Below are positions 5,551-11,282 of a stretch of 14,848 bases of DNA, piece after piece; position 1 is the stretch's first letter, and the number at the start of each line of letters is the position of its first letter. A program made the position numbers and the translations under genes. The DNA is from Candidatus Nealsoniibacteriota bacterium (GTDB taxonomy: Bacteria; Patescibacteriota; Minisyncoccia; Minisyncoccales; MHMH01): positions 1 to 14,848 of the forward strand of contig JACPLM010000008.1 in assembly GCA_016186525.1 (NCBI GenBank), written 5' to 3'. The notes beneath the pieces are model-generated. The model did not search any database. It was not told the DNA's origin and saw only the letters and a program-made list of their open reading frames with translations.

Positions 5551-6092
5551 CACTTATGGTTACAGCTAAATTGCGCAATTTACATATAGCTCCCAGGAAG
5601 GTAAGACTTGTTGCAGAATTATTAAAAGGCAAGTCGGCAGAGGAAGCCGGCGCACTTTTGAATTTTACCGTCAAGAGAGCCGCAGGGCCGATTCTTAAGC
5701 TTTTGCAATCAGCTATAGCCAACGCTAAAAATAATTTTCAGCTTGATCCCAATAATTTATACATATCCAAGATTACGGTTGATGAAGGCCCAAAAATGAA
5801 AAGATGGATGCCCCGGGCCCGCGGTTCGGCATCTGCGATTGAAAAGAAAACCTCCCACGTTTATTTGGTCTTAGACGAAATTGATAAATCCCTGTCTGCC
5901 GTTAGGCAGAAAAAAAGGCTTACTGTCTCTGCCAAAGCTTCCGCCCCCGCCCCGTTAAGCGGGGCTACGGCGGACAAGACGGCGGGCGAGGAGAAAACTC
6001 CAAAGCCGGGCAGGCAAGAGTTAAAAGCGGAAATCAAAAAGCCCGCAGCCGTAAGGGGCGCAAAAAAGATTTTCCGCAGACAAGTGTTTTAA
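5547..6092 (+). CDS. rplV: 50S ribosomal protein L22 with C-terminal extension
   Basis: L22 spans the 50S subunit; its beta-hairpin lines the exit tunnel. The core runs to ~residue 112: VTAKLRNLHIAPRKVRLVAE (5-24), ANAKNNFQLDPNNLYI (58-73), the hairpin region GPKMKRWMPRARGSASAIEK (81-100) and SHVYLVLDE. The start at 5547 overlaps the S19 stop; an internal ATG at 5556 is an alternative. Residues ~113-181 form an unconserved basic, Ala/Pro-rich tail ending KKIFRRQVF. The DNA of this tail is more G+C-rich than its surroundings and holds two hairpins, TCTGCC/GGCAGA (5895-5910) and GCCCCG/CGGGGC (5949-5965), suggesting that palindromic elements helped build it. Confidence 0.96.
   Translation: MTLMVTAKLRNLHIAPRKVRLVAELLKGKSAEEAGALLNFTVKRAAGPILKLLQSAIANAKNNFQLDPNNLYISKITVDEGPKMKRWMPRARGSASAIEKKTSHVYLVLDEIDKSLSAVRQKKRLTVSAKASAPAPLSGATADKTAGEEKTPKPGRQELKAEIKKPAAVRGAKKIFRRQVF
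5895..5965. repeat. GC-rich hairpins in the coding tail of rplV
   Basis: TCTGCC (5895-5900)/GGCAGA (5905-5910) with a GTTA loop, and GCCCCG (5949-5954)/CGGGGC (5960-5965) with a TTAAG loop. Both lie in the non-conserved extension, in a locally G+C-rich patch. They resemble scattered short palindromic repeats more than coding constraint. Confidence 0.5.
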
Positions 6093-6100
6093 TAAAATTT

Positions 6101-6736
6101 ATGAGTCATAAAGTTCACCCAAAATCTTTTAGATTAAGAGATATAGGCGATTGGCAGTCAAGATGGTTTAGCAAAAAGAAGCTCAAAGATTATTTGAGAG
6201 AAGATTTTGAAATTAGAAAATTTTTAGAAAAAAAATTAAAGGATTCCGGGATTGAAAGCATTGAAATTGAGCGTTCGCCCGGAAAGGTTGCGGTAATCAT
6301 CAATTCAGGCAGGCCCGGTTTTATTATCGGCAGGGGAGGAAAGGGCGCAGAGGATTTGAAAAAGGATTTGGAAAAGTTTGTTTCCGAACGCAAGGAGTTT
6401 AGAATTGAAATCAGGGAAGTGAAAAATCCATGGGCCTCGGCAACTTTAGCCGGCCAATGGATGGCCCAGCAGATAGAAAAAAGAGTTGGCCACCGCAGAG
6501 TAATCAAACAGGCTTTGGAAAAAATTATGGCCAGCAAAGAAGTAAAGGGCGCTCGCATCGAGATGTCAGGCAGGCTCGGCGGCAACGAAATTGCCAGAAG
6601 AGAATGGCTGAAAAAGGGCCGCATGCCCCGCCAAACCATAAGAGCTATTATTGATTACGCCAATGTGGAGGCCCTTTGCACATACGGAACAATTGGAATT
6701 AAGGTTTGGATATATAAGGGGGACAAATTTGAGTAA
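6101..6736 (+). CDS. rpsC: 30S ribosomal protein S3
   Basis: S3 forms part of the mRNA entry channel and helicase activity of the 30S subunit. It starts with the family MSHKVHPKSFRLRDIGDWQSRW (key: KVHPKSFRL), and has a type 2 KH domain with SGRPGFIIGRGGKGAEDLKK (69-88; GRGG loop 77-80). The C-terminal domain contains GARIEMSGRLGGNEIARREW and the KKGRMPRQTIRAIIDYANVEA region typical of S3, ending with GTIGIKVWIYKG. At 211 residues it has the normal core without a long tail. It follows rplV by 8 nt, with start context AAAATTTATG. Confidence 0.98.
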   Translation: MSHKVHPKSFRLRDIGDWQSRWFSKKKLKDYLREDFEIRKFLEKKLKDSGIESIEIERSPGKVAVIINSGRPGFIIGRGGKGAEDLKKDLEKFVSERKEFRIEIREVKNPWASATLAGQWMAQQIEKRVGHRRVIKQALEKIMASKEVKGARIEMSGRLGGNEIARREWLKKGRMPRQTIRAIIDYANVEALCTYGTIGIKVWIYKGDKFE

Positions 6737-6741
6737 ATTAT

Positions 6742-7149
6742 ATGCTTACTCCCAAAAAAGTAAAACATAGAAAATGGAGAAAGGGGATCGTGAGAACGGA
6801 AATTGAAACAAGAGGAACAGAGCTCGCCTTTGGGAGTTTTGGCTTAAAGGCCCTGGAAGCGAGCTGGGTTTCGGCAAGGCAGCTTGAAGCGGCGCGGAGA
6901 ACGGTAATAAGATATTTGAAAAAAGGAGGAAAATTTTGGATTAGAATTTTCCCGGATAAGCCCGTTACCAAAAAAGGAACAGAGGTCCCTATGGGCGGGG
7001 GCAAGGGCGCTGTTGACCATTACGCTTTTCCGGTAAAGCCGGGCAGGGTTATTTTTGAACTGGAAGGCATAAAAGAAGATATTGCCAGGGAGGCCTTTAA
7101 ATATGCGACAGATAAATTGCCGATTAAGACCAAATTTATCAAGCGTTAA
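6742..7149 (+). CDS. rplP: 50S ribosomal protein L16
   Basis: L16 organises the 50S A-site region and tRNA binding. The opening MLTPKKVKHRKWRKGIV, then TELAFGSFGLKALEASWVSARQLEAARRTV (key LKALE..W.SARQLEAARR at ~35-54), and KFWIRIFPDKPVTKKGTEVPMGGGKGAVDHYAFPVKPG (key RIFPDKPVTKK, MGGGKG) are diagnostic. Length 135 is typical. The common ExRMGKGKG motif reads EVPMGGGKG here, so the usual Arg is Pro and one Lys is Gly, a modest departure near the peptidyl transferase side. The start follows rpsC by 5 nt (AAATTATATG), and rpmC follows after 23 nt. Confidence 0.98.
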   Translation: MLTPKKVKHRKWRKGIVRTEIETRGTELAFGSFGLKALEASWVSARQLEAARRTVIRYLKKGGKFWIRIFPDKPVTKKGTEVPMGGGKGAVDHYAFPVKPGRVIFELEGIKEDIAREAFKYATDKLPIKTKFIKR

Positions 7150-7172
7150 GGAAGCTCAGCTTTCTTAAAATT

Positions 7173-7358
7173 ATGGAATTACAAGAATTAAAGCAAAAAT
7201 CGAAAGACGAATTGGCGAAGTTATTGCAAGATAGCCGAGAAAAGGTGAGGCAGTTGAAATTTGATTTGGCTTCGGGTAAGGTGAAGAATGTTAGAGAAAT
7301 AAGACAAATTAAAAAAGACATAGCGAGGGTGTTGACTTTTCTCGCAAATGCAAAATAA
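7173..7358 (+). CDS. rpmC: 50S ribosomal protein L29
   Basis: L29 is a small two-helix protein next to L23 at the tunnel exit. The 61-residue sequence has the expected helix-turn-helix pattern: MELQELKQKSKDELAKLLQD, a basic REKVRQLKFDLASGKVKNVR turn and RQIKKDIARVLTFL, the conserved (R/K)xIxRxxT segment. Start context is AAAATTATG. It overlaps nothing and is followed by rpsQ after four bases. Confidence 0.96.
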   Translation: MELQELKQKSKDELAKLLQDSREKVRQLKFDLASGKVKNVREIRQIKKDIARVLTFLANAK

Positions 7359-7362
7359 TTTT

Positions 7363-7596
7363 ATGGCAAAGAGACAATTACAAGGCATCATTGCTTCAAA
7401 TAAAATGCAAAAAACCGTCGTGGTAGAGGTGGAAAGTTTGAAGGAGCATCCTATATACAAAAAAAGATTGAAATTCCACAATAGATACAAGGCCCATGTT
7501 GAAAATGGGGAATATAATATTGGCGATAAAGTGGTGATTGAAGAGTGCAGGCCCATTTCTAAAGATAAAAAGTGGATGGTTATTAAAAAGGTATGA
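7363..7596 (+). CDS. rpsQ: 30S ribosomal protein S17
   Basis: S17 is an OB-fold primary 16S rRNA binder. MAKRQLQGIIASNKMQKTVVV is the usual beginning (GxVxSxKMxKTVVV), followed by HPIYKKRLKFHNRYKAHVEN and YNIGDKVVIEECRPISKDKKW, the conserved (I/V)GDxVxIxExRPxSKxKxW motif. The 77-residue length is normal. The start at 7363 (context AATTTTATG) is preferred over an in-frame ATG at 7348, which lies inside rpmC and adds five unconserved residues. Its TGA stop overlaps the rplN ATG. Confidence 0.97.
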   Translation: MAKRQLQGIIASNKMQKTVVVEVESLKEHPIYKKRLKFHNRYKAHVENGEYNIGDKVVIEECRPISKDKKWMVIKKV

Positions 7597-7964
7597 TTCA
7601 ATTAAGAACAATGCTAAATGTAACGGATAATACTGGGGCAAATCTTTTGCAGTGTGTTCAGATTTTAATCGGCACTGGCCATAAATTCGCTCAAATCGGA
7701 GACATTATTGTGGGGGTAGTTAAAAAAGCGGAGCCAAGAAGGATTGTTAAGAAACACGAAGTAGTCAGAGCAGTAGTGGTTCGCCAGAAAAAAGCCCTGC
7801 GCAGGAAAGACGGCTCATATGTCAGCTTTAGCGACAACGCCTGCGTAATTTTGGAAGCGAAAACAAAAGAGCCAAAGGGCGGAAGGGTTTCGGGCCCCAT
7901 TCCCAGAGAAATTAAGGAAAGAGGATTTGAAAAAATAGCCTCCATGGCAGAAGAAATAGTATGA
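7593..7964 (+). CDS. rplN: 50S ribosomal protein L14
   Basis: L14 forms intersubunit bridges with 16S rRNA and contacts L19; the silencing factor RsfS binds it. The sequence is nearly canonical over 123 residues: MIQLRTMLNVTDNTGANLLQ, GDIIVGVVKKAEP, KKHEVVRAVVVRQKKALRRKDG, FSDNACVILE, and PKGGRVSGPIPREIKERGFEKIASMA (key GxRIxGPVxRELR-type motif and KIxSLAxEV end). It overlaps rpsQ and rplX by four bases on each side (ATGA), so the three are likely translationally coupled. Confidence 0.98.
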   Translation: MIQLRTMLNVTDNTGANLLQCVQILIGTGHKFAQIGDIIVGVVKKAEPRRIVKKHEVVRAVVVRQKKALRRKDGSYVSFSDNACVILEAKTKEPKGGRVSGPIPREIKERGFEKIASMAEEIV

Positions 7965-8266
7965 AAATAAAAAAAGGCGATACAGTTTTAATAATTTCGG
8001 GGAAAGACCGTGGCAAACAGGGTAAGATTTTAGATGTTTTTCCAAAAGAAAGAAAGTTAGTGATAGAGGGGGCAAATCTTAGAAAAAAGCACACTAAGCC
8101 CAGAAAGCAGGGAGAAAAGGGCCAGGTGGTGGAAACTCCTGCAGCCGTTTCTTTATCTAATGTTAAGCTGATGTGTTCCAAATGCGGCAAACCGACCAGG
8201 GTTGGGTACAGAATCCTTGAGAATAAAAAATATCGCATCTGCAAAAAATGCAGCCAAGAAATATAA
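7961..8266 (+). CDS. rplX: 50S ribosomal protein L24
   Basis: L24 is an early 50S assembly protein near the tunnel exit. The KOW motif is at the start: MKIKKGDTVLIISGKDRGKQGKILDV (key GKDRGKQGKI), then VIEGANLRKKHTKP. The C-terminal half carries a zinc-ribbon-like CSKCGKPTRVGY ... CKKCSQEI with two CxxC pairs (residues ~72-75 and ~94-97), so this L24 probably binds zinc. At 101 residues it is standard. It overlaps rplN by four bases; rplE starts two bases after its stop. Confidence 0.98.
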   Translation: MKIKKGDTVLIISGKDRGKQGKILDVFPKERKLVIEGANLRKKHTKPRKQGEKGQVVETPAAVSLSNVKLMCSKCGKPTRVGYRILENKKYRICKKCSQEI

Positions 8267-8268
8267 TT

Positions 8269-8826
8269 ATGATTAAACTGCAAGACAAATACAAAAAAGA
8301 GGCGATTCCGGCAATGATGGAAAAGTTTGGATACAAGAACATCATGGCCGTGCCCCGCGTTATAAAGGTGGTTGTTAACACCGGTTTTGGCAGAGAGATA
8401 GCGGGTAAAGCCGGGGATGAACAAAAAAAGTTTCTAGAAATGATTCTGGACCAGCTTTCTTTAATTTGCGGCCAGAAGGCGGTTTTAACCAGAGCTAAAA
8501 AATCAATCGCCAGTTTTAAAACAAGAAAAGGCATGCCAATGGGAGCTATGGCGACCTTAAGAGGCAAAAGAATGCACGACTTTTTAGAGAGAGTCATTAA
8601 TGTTGTTTTGCCGCGTTCCCGTGATTTTCGCGGTCTTGAAACCAAATCTTTTGATGAACGCGGCAATTTCACTTTCGCGATAAAAGAGCACATTACTTTT
8701 CCGGAGATCGTGCAAGAAAAAGTCAGACAAATTTTCGGCTTGGAGATTACCGTAACGACAAGTTCCAAGTCCAAAGAAGAAGGATTGGAATTATTAAAAT
8801 TATTAGGTTTTCCGTTTAAGGCTTAA
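8269..8826 (+). CDS. rplE: 50S ribosomal protein L5
   Basis: L5 anchors 5S rRNA in the central protuberance and contacts the P-site tRNA. MIKLQDKYKKEAIPAMMEKFGYKNIMAVPRVIKVVVNTGFG is the expected opening (key MxKFGYxNxMxVPRxxKVVxNxG), followed by GQKAVLTRAKKSIASFKTRKGMPMGAMATLRGKRM and the C-terminal FPEIVQEKV and FGLEITVTTS segments. The start at 8269 directly after the rplX stop gives 185 residues; an in-frame ATG at 8248 would overlap rplX and adds seven unconserved residues. Start context is ATAATTATG. Confidence 0.98.
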   Translation: MIKLQDKYKKEAIPAMMEKFGYKNIMAVPRVIKVVVNTGFGREIAGKAGDEQKKFLEMILDQLSLICGQKAVLTRAKKSIASFKTRKGMPMGAMATLRGKRMHDFLERVINVVLPRSRDFRGLETKSFDERGNFTFAIKEHITFPEIVQEKVRQIFGLEITVTTSSKSKEEGLELLKLLGFPFKA

Positions 8827-8830
8827 ATTT

Positions 8831-9016
8831 ATGGCTACCAAAGCGCAAATAGCAAAATCCAAAAGAAAACCAAAATTTAAAAGCAGAGTAGTCCGGCGCT
8901 GTTTTCGCTGCGGCAGGAAAAGGGGATATATGAGAAAATTCGACTTATGCAGAATTTGCTTCAGGGAAATGGCCAATAAAGGATTAATCCCCGGAGTTAA
9001 AAAATCATCCTGGTAA
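8831..9016 (+). CDS. rpsN: 30S ribosomal protein S14, zinc-binding type
   Basis: The short, zinc-containing form of S14 (61 residues). The ligands are Cys24, Cys27, Cys40 and Cys43 in CFRCGRKRGYMRKFDLCRIC, followed by the family end FREMANKGLIPGVKKSSW. It sits in the 30S head next to S3 and S10. It follows rplE by four bases with the context TAAATTTATG. The zinc form in this position between L5 and S8 is normal for Gram-positive-like and CPR gene orders. Confidence 0.98.
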   Translation: MATKAQIAKSKRKPKFKSRVVRRCFRCGRKRGYMRKFDLCRICFREMANKGLIPGVKKSSW

Positions 9017-9021
9017 AATTT

Positions 9022-9408
9022 ATGACACATCCAATTACGGACATGATCAATAGAATAAGGAACGCCCAAGCTGTCGGTAAAACCGAGGTTTCTATTCCAT
9101 TTTCAAACCTTAAATTTAACATTGCCCAGATTTTAGAGAAAAATAATTTTATTGGAAAGATTGAAAAGAAGGGCAGGAAAATCAAGACCATTGAGATCGC
9201 CCTTAAATATCAAGATAAGATTCCTGCAATTTCAGGGATAAAAGTCGTTTCCAGGCCCGGCCAAAGAATTTACCTTTCTTCCGGAGAAATTAAATCCGTC
9301 AGAGGCGGATACGGCATAGCCATAATATCCACTTCAAAAGGATTGATGACCGGCAAAGAGGCTAGAAAACAAAAGTTGGGCGGAGAAATATTATGCCAAG
9401 TATGGTAA
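9022..9408 (+). CDS. rpsH: 30S ribosomal protein S8
   Basis: S8 is a primary 16S rRNA binder in the 30S platform; in some bacteria it represses the spc operon. MTHPITDMINRIRNAQ is the canonical start (DPIxDMLxRIRNA), with VSIPFSNLKFNIAQILEKNNFI and a C-terminal half holding ISGIKVVSRPGQRIY and the RGGYGIAIISTSKGLMTGKEARKQKLGGEILC block (key STSKGxMTxxEARxxxxGGEIL). The length of 128 is typical. It is separated from rpsN by five bases (AAAATTTATG) and from rplF by four. Confidence 0.98.
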   Translation: MTHPITDMINRIRNAQAVGKTEVSIPFSNLKFNIAQILEKNNFIGKIEKKGRKIKTIEIALKYQDKIPAISGIKVVSRPGQRIYLSSGEIKSVRGGYGIAIISTSKGLMTGKEARKQKLGGEILCQVW

Positions 9409-9412
9409 TTTT

Positions 9413-9958
9413 ATGAGCAGAGTTGGAAAAAAACCCATTTTAATACCGGCAGGCGTAGATGTAAAAATAGAGGGCCAGAAAGTAACCGTTAAGGGCCCTA
9501 AGGGCGAAATATCGCGAGAGTTTCGGCCCGAACTTGAAATTGTCTTGGAAGATAAAAAGCTTTTAGTTAAGATAAAGAAAGAAACCAAGCAGGTTCGGGC
9601 TCTCTGGGGGCTAACCAGGGCTTTATTGGCTAATTTAGTTAAAGGAGTTACCGATGGCTACGAAAAAAAATTGGAAATAGAGGGCGTAGGTTTCAAAGCC
9701 AATATCGAAGGAGACCAATTAGTTTTAAACGTGGGCTTCTCCCATTCAGTTAAAGTAAAAACTCCAGAAGGGATAAAATTTTTGGTAGAGAAAAATGTTA
9801 TTACGGTTTCTGGCATTAATAAAGAATTAGTGGGCCAGATAACGGCAACTATAAGAGCCGTAAGGCCTCCGGAGCCGTACAAGGGCAAGGGCATAAGGTA
9901 TTTGGGTGAACATATTAGGAGAAAGTTAGGCAAGAAGGCGGTAGCTACTGCCAAGTAA
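9413..9958 (+). CDS. rplF: 50S ribosomal protein L6
   Basis: L6 lies near the GTPase-associated region of the 50S subunit. MSRVGKKPILIPAGVDV with VTVKGPKGEISREF begins the first of two similar domains; residues ~82-181 form the second, with GVTDGYEKKLEIEGVGFKA (key) and the signature PPEPYKGKGIRYLGEHIRRKLGKKA near the C-terminus. The 181-residue length is normal. It starts four bases after rpsH (AATTTTATG). Unlike the tight junctions upstream, 34 bases of A+T-rich repeat separate it from rplR. Confidence 0.98.
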   Translation: MSRVGKKPILIPAGVDVKIEGQKVTVKGPKGEISREFRPELEIVLEDKKLLVKIKKETKQVRALWGLTRALLANLVKGVTDGYEKKLEIEGVGFKANIEGDQLVLNVGFSHSVKVKTPEGIKFLVEKNVITVSGINKELVGQITATIRAVRPPEPYKGKGIRYLGEHIRRKLGKKAVATAK

Positions 9959-9990
9959 AATTTTCAATTTTTAATTATCAATTCTCAATA
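9958..9990. repeat. A+T-rich repeat upstream of rplR
   Basis: AAATTTTCAATTTTTAATTA followed by TCAATTCTCAATA: roughly nine- to ten-base units of (T)TTTCAATT/TTAATTATC. It differs at only a few positions from the element at 10317-10349 and matches the reverse complement of the stretch within rplD (3636-3672). Confidence 0.6.
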
Positions 9991-9992
9991 TT

Positions 9993-10319
9993 ATGTCGAT
10001 AAAACACGAAAAAAGAAATAGAAGGCACAAAAGAATCAGGGCAAGGATTTTTGGCACTTCAGAAAAGCCGAGATTATGTGTTTTTAGATCCAACCAGTAT
10101 ATTTACGCTCAATTGATTGATGATGAGAAAAACAAAATTATGGCTTCAGCAAAAGGAGAAAGCAATGTTAAAGAGGCAAAAAAAGCTGGTGCGGCAATTG
10201 CTAAAAAAGCCATCGAGAAGAAGATAGAGAAAGTTGTTTTTGACCGCGGAGGATACAAATATCACGGCAGAATAAAGGCCTTAGCCGATGGAGCCAGAGA
10301 GGGAGGCCTTAAATTTTAA
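9993..10319 (+). CDS. rplR: 50S ribosomal protein L18
   Basis: L18 carries 5S rRNA into the central protuberance with L5. The basic N-terminal arm (EKRNRRHKRIRARIFGTSEKPRLCVFRSNQYIYAQLIDDE, key RxRRHxRxR and RPRLxVFRSxxxIYAQ-like pattern) and the C-terminal FDRGGYKYHGRIKALADGAREGGLKF (key FDRGGYxYHGRxKALADxxREGGL) are standard. The length of 108 is slightly compact but complete. It is flanked on both sides by the A+T-rich repeat, and its stop codon lies at the first bases of the downstream copy. Confidence 0.97.
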   Translation: MSIKHEKRNRRHKRIRARIFGTSEKPRLCVFRSNQYIYAQLIDDEKNKIMASAKGESNVKEAKKAGAAIAKKAIEKKIEKVVFDRGGYKYHGRIKALADGAREGGLKF

Positions 10320-10349
10320 ATTTTCAATTATTAATTTTCAATTATCAAA
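10317..10349. repeat. A+T-rich repeat between rplR and rpsE
   Basis: AAATTTTCAATTATTAATTT followed by TCAATTATCAAAA. It begins within the rplR stop codon and ends just before the rpsE ATG. It is aligned base for base with the copy at 9958-9990 with few differences, so the two gene junctions carry the same element in the same orientation. Confidence 0.6.
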
Positions 10350-10350
10350 A

Positions 10351-10830
10351 ATGTTTCAAAGAAGAGAATCAAAAATCGGAGAAAAACCAAGAGACGAATT
10401 TGAGTCAAAGCTTTTGGATTTGGCTAGGATTTCCCATACCAGAGCCGGCGGCAAAAAAATGAGATTTAGGGCGGTGATGGTGACTGGCGATAAGAAAGGA
10501 AGGGTTGGCTTGGGCATAGCCAAGGGGGCTGACGTCCAGCTGGCCATAGAAAAATCCACCCGTCTTTCTAAAAAATATTTAATAAATATTCCCATCATTG
10601 AAGGGACTATTCCCCATGAAGTTTCAGCTAAGTCCGGAGCGGCAAAAATCCTTTTAAAACCTCAAACAAAGGGCAGGGGCTTGGTGGCGGGCGGGACGGT
10701 GAGGGTGGTATGCGTTTTAGCCGGAATAAAAAATATTTCTTCAAAAATTCTTGGCAGCACTGGCAATAAAATAAATAATGCCAGGGCAACCATTGAGGCC
10801 TTAAAGAAATTAAAGCTGAAAAATAATTAA
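10351..10830 (+). CDS. rpsE: 30S ribosomal protein S5
   Basis: S5 shapes the mRNA entry site and affects decoding fidelity. The N-terminal dsRNA-binding-like domain has RISHTRAGGKKMRFRAVMVTGDKKGRVGLGIAKGADV (key VxKVxxGGRRxxFxAxVVVGDxxGxVGxGxGKAxEV pattern), then NIPIIEGTIPHEVSAKSGAAKILLKP, and the C-terminal domain GRGLVAGGTVRVVCVLAGIKNISSKILGSTGN (key GTGxIAGGxxRxVxExxGxxxxxxKxxGSxN). I start at ATG 10351 (MFQRRE, 159 residues); an earlier in-frame ATG at 10288 would overlap rplR and translate the A+T-rich repeat. rplO follows after five bases with no L30 gene between. Confidence 0.97.
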   Translation: MFQRRESKIGEKPRDEFESKLLDLARISHTRAGGKKMRFRAVMVTGDKKGRVGLGIAKGADVQLAIEKSTRLSKKYLINIPIIEGTIPHEVSAKSGAAKILLKPQTKGRGLVAGGTVRVVCVLAGIKNISSKILGSTGNKINNARATIEALKKLKLKNN

Positions 10831-10835
10831 ATTCC

Positions 10836-11282
10836 ATGCAAATACACGAAATTCATCCGAAAAGAAAATTAAAGAAAGGAAAACGCGTTGGCCGCGGAGG
10901 CAACCGCGGCACTTATTCTGGCAAGGGGGTGAAGGGCCAAAACTCAAGATCGGGCAGGAAATTCCAGCCAGCCATTAGGGAATTGATAAAAAGATACCCA
11001 AAATTGCGGGGATACAGATTTTCCGCCAGAGGCGGATCCGCCTTTGGCGGAAAAGTTCAAGTTGTAAATTTAGATGTCATAGAGAAAAATTTTGAGACAG
11101 GGCAGACAATTAATCCCCAGATATTGCTGGAAAAGAGAATAATTCGTAGAATAGAGGGAAGGTTGCCCCAAGTTAAGATTTTGGGAGACGGCAAGATAGC
11201 CAAGGCCTTGGCTATTGAGAATTGCTTGGTTTCCAAGCAAGCTAAAGAAAAAATAGAAGCAGCCAATGGGTCCATTAAATAA
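10836..11282 (+). CDS. rplO: 50S ribosomal protein L15 with palindrome-encoded insert
   Basis: L15 is a late 50S assembly protein. The N-terminal GKRVGRGGNRGTYSGKGVKGQNSRSG (key RVGRGxGSGxGKTxGRGxKGQxxRSG) and the C-terminal VKILGDGKIAKALAIEN region are the family signatures. Residues 62-73 (FSARGGSAFGGK) are encoded exactly by a 36-nt near-perfect palindrome at 11019-11054. In most L15 proteins the preceding RGY/RGF segment runs almost straight into (V/A)VVNLD, so about 8-9 residues here look inserted. The 148-residue total is still within the family range. The last 17 bases overlap secY. Confidence 0.96.
   Translation: MQIHEIHPKRKLKKGKRVGRGGNRGTYSGKGVKGQNSRSGRKFQPAIRELIKRYPKLRGYRFSARGGSAFGGKVQVVNLDVIEKNFETGQTINPQILLEKRIIRRIEGRLPQVKILGDGKIAKALAIENCLVSKQAKEKIEAANGSIK
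11019..11054. repeat. 36-nt in-frame palindromic element in rplO
   Basis: TTTTCCGCC-A-G-AGGCGGATC is mirrored by its reverse complement, centred on GGATCC. Only one symmetric pair of positions (G11029 against T11044) fails to match, giving 17 of 18 pairs. It starts exactly at codon 62 and ends at codon 73. This is like the palindromic elements inserted in frame in Rickettsia genes (RPE); relation to a named family here is not claimed. Confidence 0.75.

Noticed and set aside
6430..6654. Alternative-frame open frame within rpsC
   Set aside because: It lies wholly inside the conserved S3 coding sequence and its translation resembles nothing.
9958..10349. CRISPR-like array formed by the repeats around rplR
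   Set aside because: Only two intergenic copies, internally repetitive and A+T-rich, separated by a complete L18 gene; no spacers or cas genes.
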